A stretch of 64,000 nt of DNA, taken from CAZQHK01 sp964593455 (GTDB lineage Bacteria; Muiribacteriota; CAYSPT01). This document shows, piece after piece, positions 26,628 through 34,817 of the stretch. The number at the start of each line of letters is the position of its first letter. The first letter of the stretch is position 1. The stretch is taken from NCBI GenBank assembly GCA_964593455.1, contig CAZQHK010000010.1, positions 51,399 through 115,398 on the forward strand. Reading direction: 5' to 3'. The notes below the pieces were generated by a model, which did no database searches, was not told the origin of the DNA, and saw only the letters and a list, made by a program, of their open reading frames with translations. The position numbers and the translations under genes were made by a program.

Positions 26628-27498
26628 TCAGGTCCAGACTATTAATGGTTTGGGTACAGGCTTTTTCTCTTCTGGTTTACCCGTGAGACCATCCACAAAG
26701 TTCTTTAAACCGCTCTGGAAACCATTCGTTGGTTGTTTCTTTCCTTTTATGACTTGATAGGTGTCTATGGCGGTTCCAATGGGATCCCATATCGGTTGCG
26801 TTTCGTTGACTACTTTTTTGGTGACATCAACTACACCTTTGCCGAAATTAGTGATACCCGTACCGAATTTATATGCTAATGAATCGCCGGCTGCCTCCTT
26901 CTTTGTATTAATTTGGTTCTGGACATTATCATCAAAATTCCCCGATGTCCCATCATCTAGGACTTGGGCATTTTTGGATTTTCCTTGATTGCTGGAAATA
27001 ACCCCATATTTAGTACCAAGACCCTCTAACCCCGAACTCATCATAGGTTTGGATTTTCCTTGATTGCTGGAAATAACCCCATATTTAGTACCAAGACCCT
27101 CTNNNNNNNNNNNNNNNNNNNNNNNNNNNNNNNNNNNNNNNNNNNNNNNNNNNNNNNNNNNNNNNNNNNNNNNNNNNNNNNNNNNNNNNNNNNNNNNNNN
27201 NNAACCCCGAACTCATCATAGGTTTGGATTTATCAAATTCTAACTTACCAGTATCAGGATTAACACCAATAATATCATCCATCCCTGAACCCATAGCTTC
27301 CCCGACTGCTTGCGTAGCCTTCCCCGCTGCCTGTATCGTCTGGATAGTCTCCGGTGCGCTAAGCACCTCTTTTACTTTAGCGAAAACCTTAGTTAGTACT
27401 TGAAAAATGGAACCAATAGCCTCGCATCCCTGGAGCACTAAGCTGCTACAGAGAAGCACAACAAGGAATAGAAGAGAAAGTCCTTTCCTTCTGATCAT
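26628..27498 (-). CDS. Lipoprotein with 25-residue tandem repeats, interrupted by an assembly gap
   Basis: Start ATG 27498 with GGAGGG about 8 bases upstream; the frame before it (to 27573) lacks a signal. A lipoprotein signal ends in LQGC (Cys25). Then come a helical, Ala/Thr/Gln-rich part, the repeat KSKPMMSSGLEGLGTKYG-VISSNQG (25 residues, 75 bp) and a C-terminal region with GDSLAYKFGTGITNFGKG. The 100-N run at 27103-27202 falls inside the repeat and breaks the frame only because 100 is not a multiple of 3. Joining the two edges directly gives an uninterrupted repeat in frame, so the gene is probably intact with an unknown copy number. No known family. It has its own promoter and terminator. 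Confidence 0.7.
26973..27231 (-). repeat. 75-bp in-frame tandem repeat spanning the assembly gap
   Basis: The bases from 26973 match those from 27048 with a 75-base offset up to the gap at 27102. The bases after the gap (27203-27231) match 27028-27056. The gap edges correspond exactly to the junction 27027/27028 of the other copy, as expected when an assembler fails inside a near-identical tandem repeat. Confidence 0.9.
27103..27202. other. Assembly gap of 100 Ns
   Basis: Exactly 100 Ns, a conventional scaffolding placeholder of unknown true size. The flanks are copies of the same 75-bp repeat, so the real missing length is expected to be a multiple of 75 (including zero). Confidence 0.98.
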
Positions 27499-27559
27499 GT
27501 GATTACCCTCCCTTTCAAATTCTCGGAGCGACTCGTGCCCCATTTTGCGTGTCAACTCT

Positions 27560-27589
27560 ATCATATAAGACACTTCCGGCTAATGTCAA
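27560..27589 (-). promoter_or_regulatory. Predicted promoter of the repeat lipoprotein gene
   Basis: Minus strand: perfect TTGACA (27584-27589), 18-base spacer, TATGAT (27560-27565, 5 of 6). The predicted leader to ATG 27498 is about 55 bases. Confidence 0.6.
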
Positions 27590-27668
27590 CTTTTTTCAGA
27601 ATGATTTTTTTGAAAAACAAAGAAGTATGAAGCCCGTTCGAGTAACCAATTTCACACCGGCGGCCAGG

Positions 27669-27698
27669 TTGACTATTCCTTACCTGAGGGTATACACT
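27669..27698 (+). promoter_or_regulatory. Predicted promoter of the inositol-phosphatase-like gene
   Basis: TTGACT (27669-27674), 18-base spacer, TACACT (27693-27698); alternatively TATACA at 27691 with a 16-base spacer. The ATG follows at 27746 with GAGGAG at about 27735-27741. Confidence 0.45.
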
Positions 27699-27745
27699 TT
27701 ACTCATACAAGCTTTCGTTAAACCTATGAAACTATTGAGGAGACT

Positions 27746-28711
27746 ATGACCATGAAACAGATCATGACCGGACTGTCTGAAGCCGTTCGACGGGCTGTTT
27801 TACCCGGCCTGGGAACCAGGGCGGCCAAGGAAATTCTCGGAAAAGGCGCCAGCGGCGACTTTTCATACGGTATCGACCAGGTGGCCGAAACAGCGGTAAA
27901 AACATTTATGGATGAAAACGCACCGGATGTGGCCTACTTTACGGAGGATGTCGGCCTGGTCGCTCCCGCCGGCGCTAAGACGCTGTTCATTATCGATCCT
28001 ATCGACGGTACCCGTTCAGCGGCCTGCGGGTTCGAGTCCTGCTGCGTGTCGGTAGCCGCCGCACCGTTCCGACCAGAAGGGCTTTGCCTTTCGGATGTCA
28101 CCCACGGTCTCATCCTGGAAATCAAGGGAGACGGGTCGTTCTGGGCCGAGAAGGGACGGGGAGTGGAAATCGTCATGAACGGACAGCGGGTTCCCATCTT
28201 GCTCTCGGAGAACATCGACTTTGAAAAGCTGCGTTGGGAGATGGGATTCACCGGGCGCCCCGCCTCATACGCGGTAAGTGTTATGTCCACGCTTATCGAT
28301 GGCTCGACTGTCCAGGGTGGTTATTTTACCTTGAACAGCGTCTGTTACGCCGGGACCCGTGTTCTGACCGGGCAGCTCGATGCGGTAATCGACCTGGGGA
28401 AGCGGATCTATCAGAGTATTCCTGAGAGTCGGGAGGTGTTCCGCCGGGCGGGGAAAGGAACCCTCATGGGCCAGTTCCCTTATGATCTTGCCGCCCTCAA
28501 CCTCATTCTCAAAGAGGGAGGTGCGGTTATGACCGACGCTTTCGGCGAACCGCTTGACGACATGAAGCTTCTCGACTGCAACTACAGAAACCTGAGATCA
28601 TGTGTCATTGCTGCTTCGGACGAACTGCACCGTGGTCTCATGGTTTTCATCAATTACAAGTTCAGGGAGTTCGGAAGCACTATCGCCGAATACATGCAGC
28701 TGCAAGTCTGA
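27746..28711 (+). CDS. Inositol monophosphatase-family protein
   Basis: 321 residues. The family metal site DPIDGTRSA is present (about residues 84-92, Asp-Pro-Ile-Asp-Gly-Thr), as is an upstream acidic residue in YFTEDVG. The second site usually written WDxAAG is replaced by a diverged YDLAALNLIL-like stretch (about 249-258), where Asp is kept but Gly is not. The family includes inositol-1-phosphatase, fructose-1,6-bisphosphatase and CysQ (3',5'-bisphosphate nucleotidase); which activity applies cannot be told. The 3' end overlaps the convergent pdxA gene by 32 bases. Confidence 0.82.
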   Translation: MTMKQIMTGLSEAVRRAVLPGLGTRAAKEILGKGASGDFSYGIDQVAETAVKTFMDENAPDVAYFTEDVGLVAPAGAKTLFIIDPIDGTRSAACGFESCCVSVAAAPFRPEGLCLSDVTHGLILEIKGDGSFWAEKGRGVEIVMNGQRVPILLSENIDFEKLRWEMGFTGRPASYAVSVMSTLIDGSTVQGGYFTLNSVCYAGTRVLTGQLDAVIDLGKRIYQSIPESREVFRRAGKGTLMGQFPYDLAALNLILKEGGAVMTDAFGEPLDDMKLLDCNYRNLRSCVIAASDELHRGLMVFINYKFREFGSTIAEYMQLQV

Positions 28712-29693
28712 CGGCAGTCACCAGGCTTCCCGGTTCCGCCACTCCTCGGCCAGCGATGTCCAGGGCTACTCCGTGGTCGACCGATGTCCTCACAAACGGC
28801 AGCCCCAGGGTAATCTGGGCTCCCCGGCCAAAAGAGAGCATCTTAAAAGGTATCAATCCCTGGTCGTGATAGAGCGCCACCACGACATCGAATTCCTCCC
28901 TGGCCGTTTGTATAAAAGCCGTGTCGGGAGGGAGCGGTCCTGAGACTCTCAGTCCCTCGCGGTGTGCCAGCTCGATGGCTGGAATGAGAACTGTTTCTTC
29001 TTCGTTGCCCATCATGCCCTCCTCACCGGCGTGAGGGTTTACCCCGCATAGACCGATGGCCGGCTCCTGCTTGTCGAGCAGAATTCCCAGGTGGTGGGCC
29101 GCTCTCAGTGCCTCGAGCACTCTGGCGGCAGTCAGGGCTCGAGTAATTGATGACAGCGGTATGTGCCGGGTTGCCAGGACGACTCGCAAGTCGTCCGATA
29201 CGAAAGCCATTTCGACCGAGTCTGTTTTCGAGAGTGTCTGCAGCCGTTCGGTGTGAGCGGTTTCTTTGAGTCCCGCCAGGTGCAGGGCGTGTTTGCTGAT
29301 AGGCGCGGTGACCAAAGCATCTGCTTCCTGGTTGAGGCAGAGGCGGGCACTCTGTTCTATACAGGCTGCGGCAATTGTGCCCGTGGCGCCGCTGACCGTC
29401 CCTGGCGTGAGAGATAGCCCCGCGGGTGTTTCCACGTCCAGAACAAACATGGTGCCGGGGGAATGCCGGGGTAACCGGTGTATTGTTTGCGGAGTGACCG
29501 CATGTATTTTTACCGGCAAATTGAGACTAAACGCGGTCTCTCTGAGCATGGATGTTATTCCTACCACCAGGAGCCTGGCGGTGTTATCGAGGTCGCCGCC
29601 TGATAAAGCCTTGATAATGATCTCCGGTCCGATTCCTGCAGGGTCACCCATGGTGACTACCAGGAGTGGAATATAGTTGCTATTTGCGGCCAC
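28680..29693 (-). CDS. pdxA: 4-hydroxythreonine-4-phosphate dehydrogenase PdxA
   Basis: 337 residues from GTG 29693, with GGAAGGAGC upstream. Typical motifs are visible: TMGDPAGIGPEI at the N-terminus, the substrate region TAPISKHALH, CGVNPHAGEEG with metal-binding His, and ALYHDQGLIPFK with the other metal-binding His and Asp. It oxidises 4-phosphohydroxy-L-threonine in the DXP-dependent pyridoxal phosphate pathway. PLP is needed by glucan phosphorylase, GcvP and threonine synthase in this window, but no other pdx gene is present. The 3' end overlaps the convergent phosphatase-like gene by 32 bases, an uncommon but plausible arrangement. Confidence 0.95.
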   Translation of the reverse strand: MAANSNYIPLLVVTMGDPAGIGPEIIIKALSGGDLDNTARLLVVGITSMLRETAFSLNLPVKIHAVTPQTIHRLPRHSPGTMFVLDVETPAGLSLTPGTVSGATGTIAAACIEQSARLCLNQEADALVTAPISKHALHLAGLKETAHTERLQTLSKTDSVEMAFVSDDLRVVLATRHIPLSSITRALTAARVLEALRAAHHLGILLDKQEPAIGLCGVNPHAGEEGMMGNEEETVLIPAIELAHREGLRVSGPLPPDTAFIQTAREEFDVVVALYHDQGLIPFKMLSFGRGAQITLGLPFVRTSVDHGVALDIAGRGVAEPGSLVTAVRLAAACIRR

Positions 29694-29828
29694 GCAGTCG
29701 TTTGCTCCTTCCGTCTTGTATGCTAATGTCCTGGACGCCTGTCGTCAACTGCAGGCACACATTTCCGGCAGGCTGGTCTCGATGAATTCCGAACAGTAAA
29801 TGTGTGGAGTGGGAGTTTTTTCGGTTTG

Positions 29829-29857
29829 TTGACGAGTTTGGAAAATTTACGTTATCC
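29829..29857 (+). promoter_or_regulatory. Possible promoter of the GH57 gene
   Basis: In the 317-base gap between pdxA and the GH57 gene, TTGACG (29829-29834) is followed after 17 bases by TTATCC (29852-29857). The match is moderate. The gap holds no other gene or clear hairpin that I can see. Confidence 0.35.
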
Positions 29858-30010
29858 TGCTTTCAGGTTGCATATGTTCTTTAAGCTACGTTACTGTTTA
29901 AATCACTTAAATTAAAGTAAATGTATGTAACAAAGCTTTCTGATGAAAATCTATATGAAAAGTCGAGTATGCGAAATGATTTTGGATGAAGATGAAGGAG
30001 GTATATTGAT

Positions 30011-32653
30011 GTGAAACCATTACTGATGAGAGAAAAAATGACCTTAAGCATGACTATCGGGTTGATTGGAATGCTCGCGCTGGCGGTATCGTTTCCAACG
30101 GAGGGACTTTCTTCGGAGAACAGCCTGACCAGCGCGGTGGAAGAGTACCGGGTTCTTGCCTATCAGGCGGTAAATCTGCGTAAAGCCCTGGGCGACGACG
30201 TACGCGCGGTCTCGCCGTCCCTGGACTATTCCGAGAAGCAGTATCTTGAAACACTGCAGAAACTCGATCGTAAGCGGGCGGAAGTGGGGGTACTGTTTTC
30301 ACTCTCCCTGGCCAAGAACGAGGGTGAAAAACTGGTGGTGTTGACCACACAGCTGAGGCGGATAGGGCCTGATGATCCGGCGTATCCGGCCGTCAAGGCT
30401 CTTTGCAAGGTACTGCTCCAGAAAGTGACGGGAGAGTATGTCAACAAGGATCTATCCCCAGCCAGTAAAGAGCTTCTTCACAAGCTGGACAACGTTTTAC
30501 AGGGAGAAAACCGGGCAGCCGGGGAAAAGGATGACAAGAAGAGGAGCAAACCTCCGGTTCCTATCTACATTTCGTTTCACTGGCACATGCATCAACCGAT
30601 CTACTGGCCGTATGAAGATCTGTTGACCACGCACAATCGTGGCACCTACTCGTTCAGCCTGCTCGATATCATGCGGCAGCGCTCCGGTCCTTACACCTCG
30701 TGGCCGCTGGATGCCATATTGATGGGGATGGAGGCGGGTCTTCCCTACCTCGGCGCCCAGGTGAGTTTTTCCGGTTCGCTGATCGAAGATCTGGATGCCA
30801 TGAATAAGATCGGGGAGTTCCAGAATTGGGCGGACTGCTACAAGCGGGGCCGGCGGTTCACCACGGCTGCTGGAAATCCGCGGCTGGACCTGGTGGCTTT
30901 CGGGTTCCATCATCCCCTGATGCCGCTCACCGGGTACACTGACATTCGGAGACAGATCCAGGCGCATCGGAAAATCACCCTGGATACGTTCGGTAACGGG
31001 GTTGCTTATTCAAAAGGAATATTCCCGCCGGAGAATGCGTTTGCCGAGTGGATCATTCCCGCCCTGGTGGACGAGGATATCGAGTGGGCTTTCGTTGACA
31101 ATATCCATTTCAACCGTGCCTGTCAGAACTATCCCTGGGTCAAAGGGGAGAACCTATTTTCGCCTAACCAGGCGGACCAGGTTAATTTTGGTCCGAGCGA
31201 ATGGGTCCAGCTTAACGGTCTTTGGGCACCCTCCAAGGTATCCGGATGGGCGTACCGGCCGCACTATGTTGCCTTGAGAGATCCGGATACCGGCGTGATA
31301 GAGACCACCCCGGAAGGGAAAAAAGCCAGGATGATTGCCGTCCCCACAGCCCGGTACATGGGGAACGAGGATGGCCGCGGCGGTTTTGGCGCGCTCAATT
31401 ACGAGCATGTCATGAGTCAGCTCGAAGCTTATAATACCGATCCCAAACACCCGATACTGATCGTTCTCCATCATGATGGAGACAATTTCGGCGGTGGCAG
31501 TTGGGGGTATTATCATGATAACTTCAGGCGGTTCGTGGATTGGGTCAAGCAGCAGCCGGACCGGTTCGTGCCGGTTACCGTGCAGGATTACCTTGACATG
31601 TTTCCGCCCGGGCTTGAAGATGTCATTCATGTGGAGGCCGGTTCTTGGGCCGGAGCCGACAATGGGGATCCGGAGTTCCATAAGTGGAACGGCGACCCTG
31701 ATCCGGAAACAGGCTATTCTCCCGACCGTAACTCCTGGGGGACCATGACTGCCGCCCGTAATATCGTTTTCACCGCCGACAGCGTGGCCGGCGAAACCGC
31801 TACCGAAGTAAAAGCCGCCTGGAAATTCTTGATGGTGGCTCAGACCTCCTGTTACGAGTACTGGGATGGAACCGAGATGTGGGACAGCCATCCCACCCGG
31901 GGTTGTAATCAGGCCGTGGCCGAGGCGATGAAAGTCATCCGGGGCAAGTTCGATGACACCGTACCGCCGTCTATCTACGTTCCTCAGCGGGAACCATACA
32001 ATCCCGGCGGATTCGAGTGGAGTGCGGAACCCATGTCCAAAGACTTTACCGTGTGGACTTACGCATATGATATTTCCGGGCTTGAGGACGTGACCCTGCA
32101 ATACCGGCGAAAGGGAGAATCAGATTGGTCTTCCCTGCCTATGACAGGGAAAGATATTCCTTCCCAGACCAATCCTCTTCCCACATATAAGGCCAAAGAA
32201 TACAGCGCCGTGATCAACGGCGAAGAAGGAATTACTTACCTGTACCGGGTTGCTGCCGCCGATGTTTTCGGAAACGAGAATCAGTCGCCGGTCATGGCAG
32301 TCACGGTTGGTTCGGCGTCTCCCGTCCCGGAAAAACCGGTTTGGATTCCACTCAAGCCGACGCAGGATGACATCATCGTCATCTTCTCCGAGCGGCCCGG
32401 GTATCTACACTGGGGAGTGAATGGATGGAAGAAACCGGATGAAGTTTTTTGGCCGGAGAACTCCACACTCTGGACTGACGGTGTGGCGGTCGAGACGCCC
32501 ATGAGCGCGTTCCCCGAACATGACGCCTTCCAGGCTGTAATCGGACCCTTCAACAGCGATATCCAGAACGTGGAGTCCATTGATTTCGTATTTCATTATC
32601 TGGATGGAACCTGGGGCCGCGACATGAAGGTGAAAATCCAGGTTTCACCTTGA
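30011..32653 (+). CDS. Secreted GH57-family amylase-like protein with C-terminal starch-binding-like domain
   Basis: 880 residues from GTG 30011, with GAAGGAGG about 9 bases upstream. A signal peptide (about residues 12-35) precedes a 160-residue helical region, then the GH57 barrel starting with ISFHWHMHQPIY (about 188-199, the HxHxxQP motif). Later motifs are GIFPPENAFAEW and VLHHDGDNFGGGSWGYY, the last resembling the DGEN/DGDN motif with the acid/base Asp. The C-terminus has a fibronectin-like part and a domain with YLHWGVNGWKKPDEVFWP, resembling CBM25-type starch binding. It should act on extracytoplasmic alpha-glucans. The exact substrate is uncertain. The stop codon overlaps a repeat motif (32653). 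Confidence 0.87.
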   Translation: MKPLLMREKMTLSMTIGLIGMLALAVSFPTEGLSSENSLTSAVEEYRVLAYQAVNLRKALGDDVRAVSPSLDYSEKQYLETLQKLDRKRAEVGVLFSLSLAKNEGEKLVVLTTQLRRIGPDDPAYPAVKALCKVLLQKVTGEYVNKDLSPASKELLHKLDNVLQGENRAAGEKDDKKRSKPPVPIYISFHWHMHQPIYWPYEDLLTTHNRGTYSFSLLDIMRQRSGPYTSWPLDAILMGMEAGLPYLGAQVSFSGSLIEDLDAMNKIGEFQNWADCYKRGRRFTTAAGNPRLDLVAFGFHHPLMPLTGYTDIRRQIQAHRKITLDTFGNGVAYSKGIFPPENAFAEWIIPALVDEDIEWAFVDNIHFNRACQNYPWVKGENLFSPNQADQVNFGPSEWVQLNGLWAPSKVSGWAYRPHYVALRDPDTGVIETTPEGKKARMIAVPTARYMGNEDGRGGFGALNYEHVMSQLEAYNTDPKHPILIVLHHDGDNFGGGSWGYYHDNFRRFVDWVKQQPDRFVPVTVQDYLDMFPPGLEDVIHVEAGSWAGADNGDPEFHKWNGDPDPETGYSPDRNSWGTMTAARNIVFTADSVAGETATEVKAAWKFLMVAQTSCYEYWDGTEMWDSHPTRGCNQAVAEAMKVIRGKFDDTVPPSIYVPQREPYNPGGFEWSAEPMSKDFTVWTYAYDISGLEDVTLQYRRKGESDWSSLPMTGKDIPSQTNPLPTYKAKEYSAVINGEEGITYLYRVAAADVFGNENQSPVMAVTVGSASPVPEKPVWIPLKPTQDDIIVIFSERPGYLHWGVNGWKKPDEVFWPENSTLWTDGVAVETPMSAFPEHDAFQAVIGPFNSDIQNVESIDFVFHYLDGTWGRDMKVKIQVSP

Positions 32654-32668
32654 CCCGGAAAATGCAGT
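32653..32668 (+). repeat. Half copy of the ACCCGGAAAATGCAG inverted-repeat element
   Basis: ACCCGGAAAATGCAGT directly after the GH57 stop matches both ends of the element at 41404-41584. No partner arm is found within the next 300 bases, so it is a remnant or one end only. Confidence 0.6.
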
Positions 32669-32711
32669 AACTGTTTTTCGCGGTGGTGTTAAAAAAAATC
32701 GTAAATTGGTG

Positions 32712-32739
32712 TTGACTTTCATTTCGGGCATGCTATAAT
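32712..32739 (+). promoter_or_regulatory. Strong sigma70-type promoter of the transaldolase gene
   Basis: TTGACT (32712-32717), 16-base spacer, perfect TATAAT (32734-32739). The transaldolase ATG is at 32970, so the leader is about 225 bases. Confidence 0.75.
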
Positions 32740-32969
32740 GCTACCTGTAGGATGCTCCTGCAAGGTATTACCTGCCAGTGTTCCAACTGGGCTCGTACAA
32801 CAAGAGCGAGAACAAAAAATTCCTGAGGTCAAATAAAATTCTTCAAATGTGCTTGGTTGCGATTTTCTCCACCTTACATATACAACTCAAATCAAGTCAA
32901 TTCATGTCTGAGTTGTCTAGATAGTACGGTAACGTTATTGTTTGAACTTCGAGAGGAGGCCAAAACACT
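32740..32969 (+). promoter_or_regulatory. Structured 5' leader of transaldolase mRNA
   Basis: The leader holds at least four short stems. GCA(A)GGT-ATT-ACCTGC is at 32760-32775 with one bulge. CCAGT/ACTGG is at 32775-32790. CTCG/CGAG is at 32792-32810. A perfect 8-bp ACAACTCA/TGAGTTGT pair is at 32882-32889 and 32909-32916. A strong RBS GAGAGGAGG precedes the ATG. There is no credible ORF. I do not recognise a known riboswitch class; it may be a regulatory leader or a small RNA. Confidence 0.5.
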
Positions 32970-33617
32970 ATGAAGATTTTCCTTGATACCGCCAATGTTG
33001 ACGAAATCCGGACTGCTTGTGAGATGGGGCTCGTCGACGGAGTGACCACCAACCCGTCCCTGGTATCGAAAGAAGGGGGATCTTTTGAAGAGATTCTCCG
33101 CCAGATATGTGAACTGGTTAACGGACCGATTAGTGCTGAGGTAGTCGGCCTGACTGCCGATGAGATGGTTCCGGAAGCTCTGGAATTAGCCAAGATTCAC
33201 GAGAACATCGTTATCAAAGTGCCCATGTGCAAAGAAGGCCTGGCGGCTATTTCCAGGCTGAGCGAGGAAGGTATCGCCACCAACTGCACACTTATTTTTT
33301 CAGCCAATCAAGCTTTGCTGGCCTCGAATGCCGGGGCGACCTTCGTGTCACCCTTTGTCGGCCGATTGGATGACATCGGGCACGATGGTATGCAGGTTGT
33401 CAGAGACACAGTGCTGATCTACGAGAACTACAGTATCGGGACAGAGATAATCGCCGCCAGTATAAGGCACCCGCAGCATGTTACCGAAGCGGCCATGGCC
33501 GGCGCCGATATCGCCACGATCCCCTTGAACGTAATTGAAAAAATGATTGCGCATCCTCTTACCGACAAGGGAATGAAAAAGTTCCTTGAAGACTGGCAGA
33601 AAGTAGCCAATCGCTAA
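32970..33617 (+). CDS. tal: Transaldolase / fructose-6-phosphate aldolase-like
   Basis: 215 residues, the size of the small TalC/Fsa subfamily. MKIFLDTANVDEI opens the first strand with the catalytic Asp; GVTTNPSL follows; the Schiff-base lysine is K83 in ENIVIKVPM; NCTLIFSANQALLASNAGATFVSPFVGR and the late ASIRHPQHV region complete the barrel. It transfers dihydroxyacetone units between sugar phosphates in the pentose phosphate pathway, or acts as an F6P aldolase. The exchanger gene begins 24 bases downstream, so they may be co-transcribed. Confidence 0.95.
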   Translation: MKIFLDTANVDEIRTACEMGLVDGVTTNPSLVSKEGGSFEEILRQICELVNGPISAEVVGLTADEMVPEALELAKIHENIVIKVPMCKEGLAAISRLSEEGIATNCTLIFSANQALLASNAGATFVSPFVGRLDDIGHDGMQVVRDTVLIYENYSIGTEIIAASIRHPQHVTEAAMAGADIATIPLNVIEKMIAHPLTDKGMKKFLEDWQKVANR

Positions 33618-33641
33618 CTTTAGGGAGACGTTTAGCTAATA

Positions 33642-34817
33642 ATGCTAATCTGGATTAAATTCATCGCTTCGGTCGTTATTATTGTCGTTTCAGGAGTGAA
33701 ACTTTCACGACTGGGAGACGTGATTTCCGAAAAAACCGGTATCTCCCGGGGGTGGATAGGGCTTGTGCTCCTGTCGTTCGTTACATCGCTGCCGGAGTTG
33801 GTAACTTCGCTCAGCGCGGTGATGGTGGAAGAAATCCCCAACCTTTCGCTGGGTAATGTTTTCGGCAGCAACATGTTCAATATGCTGGTCTTGGTCATCA
33901 TAGATATAGCGAGGACCGAAGGGCCGCTGCTTATGGCCGTCAGCCCGCGGCATGCGTTGCCGGCGGCTATGGGGATCGGTCTCATGGTGGTAGCGGCTCT
34001 GAACATAGTGTCTCCAGTTTCCTGGGGCACAGTGAAATGGATCGGTACCGGATCGATCATCGTTCTGATCGGTTATTTCGTGGGAATGTACGTGCTCTAC
34101 CAGTGTGAAAAACGATGGAAATGGCAGCGGGATGATACGGGGATTTGTTTCCAGTGCGGAATTCCCCTGCGTTGCGTGGCCTGTGAGAGCAAGGTTGATA
34201 AAAACGGGAAGGAAGAAAAGGAGGAAAACAAAGACGACGTAGAGAAGATCAAGGATCCGGTTGAGGCAAAGTACGCGTCCATGACGTTGAAAACGGCAAT
34301 TATACTGTTTGCCTTTTGGGCGGCGGTTACTGTGGGCGACGGTATCTGGTTGGCGTCTTTGGGTGACGATATTTCTACGATCGAAGTATCGTTCAGGGGA
34401 TCTGTCGTTCCTCTCGGCGCCACGTTTGTAGGCAGTTTTTTCATCGCTTTCGCCACCTCGCTTCCGGAAGTGGTCGTTTCGTTGGGAGCGGTACGTCTCG
34501 GTGCGGTGGATATGGCGGTAGGAAACGTAATGGGCAGCAACATTTTCAATGTGGCTATCATCAGCGTCGCGGACATCTTCTATACCAAAGGACCGGTCCT
34601 GGCGCTTAAAAAAGAAATTCACGGGGTAGCTACATCAGCAGGCCATATCATGACTGCCCTGTGCGCTATTCTTCTAACCGGCATTGTTGTCATTGCCCTG
34701 ATCCAGGAAGACAGGCGAGGATACACCAGGTTCAAGCTTGGATGGTACACGCCGGTTATCCTGGTGGTCTATCTGTTAGGTTTATATCTTGCATTTGTGA
34801 GTGGAGTGGGCCAGTGA
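33642..34817 (+). CDS. Sodium/calcium exchanger family protein with Cys4 loop
   Basis: 391 residues, with about 10-11 transmembrane helices. Two inverted CaCA repeats are visible: SLPELVTS plus NVFGSNMFN in the first and TSLPEVVVS plus NVMGSNIFN in the second, which supply the cation-binding acidic residues. The cytoplasmic loop between repeats (about residues 155-205) holds CFQCGIPLRCVAC (C-x2-C-x5-C-x2-C) followed by a Lys/Glu-rich stretch; this looks like a small zinc-ribbon-like site not usual in the family. Transport of Ca2+ or another cation by Na+ or H+ exchange is inferred. The 3' end overlaps the rho start (GTGA at 34814). Confidence 0.87.
   Translation: MLIWIKFIASVVIIVVSGVKLSRLGDVISEKTGISRGWIGLVLLSFVTSLPELVTSLSAVMVEEIPNLSLGNVFGSNMFNMLVLVIIDIARTEGPLLMAVSPRHALPAAMGIGLMVVAALNIVSPVSWGTVKWIGTGSIIVLIGYFVGMYVLYQCEKRWKWQRDDTGICFQCGIPLRCVACESKVDKNGKEEKEENKDDVEKIKDPVEAKYASMTLKTAIILFAFWAAVTVGDGIWLASLGDDISTIEVSFRGSVVPLGATFVGSFFIAFATSLPEVVVSLGAVRLGAVDMAVGNVMGSNIFNVAIISVADIFYTKGPVLALKKEIHGVATSAGHIMTALCAILLTGIVVIALIQEDRRGYTRFKLGWYTPVILVVYLLGLYLAFVSGVGQ

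Noticed and set aside
26628..27573. Two separate genes split at the N run
   Set aside because: The split is caused by the 100-N placeholder; joining the repeat edges restores a single frame.
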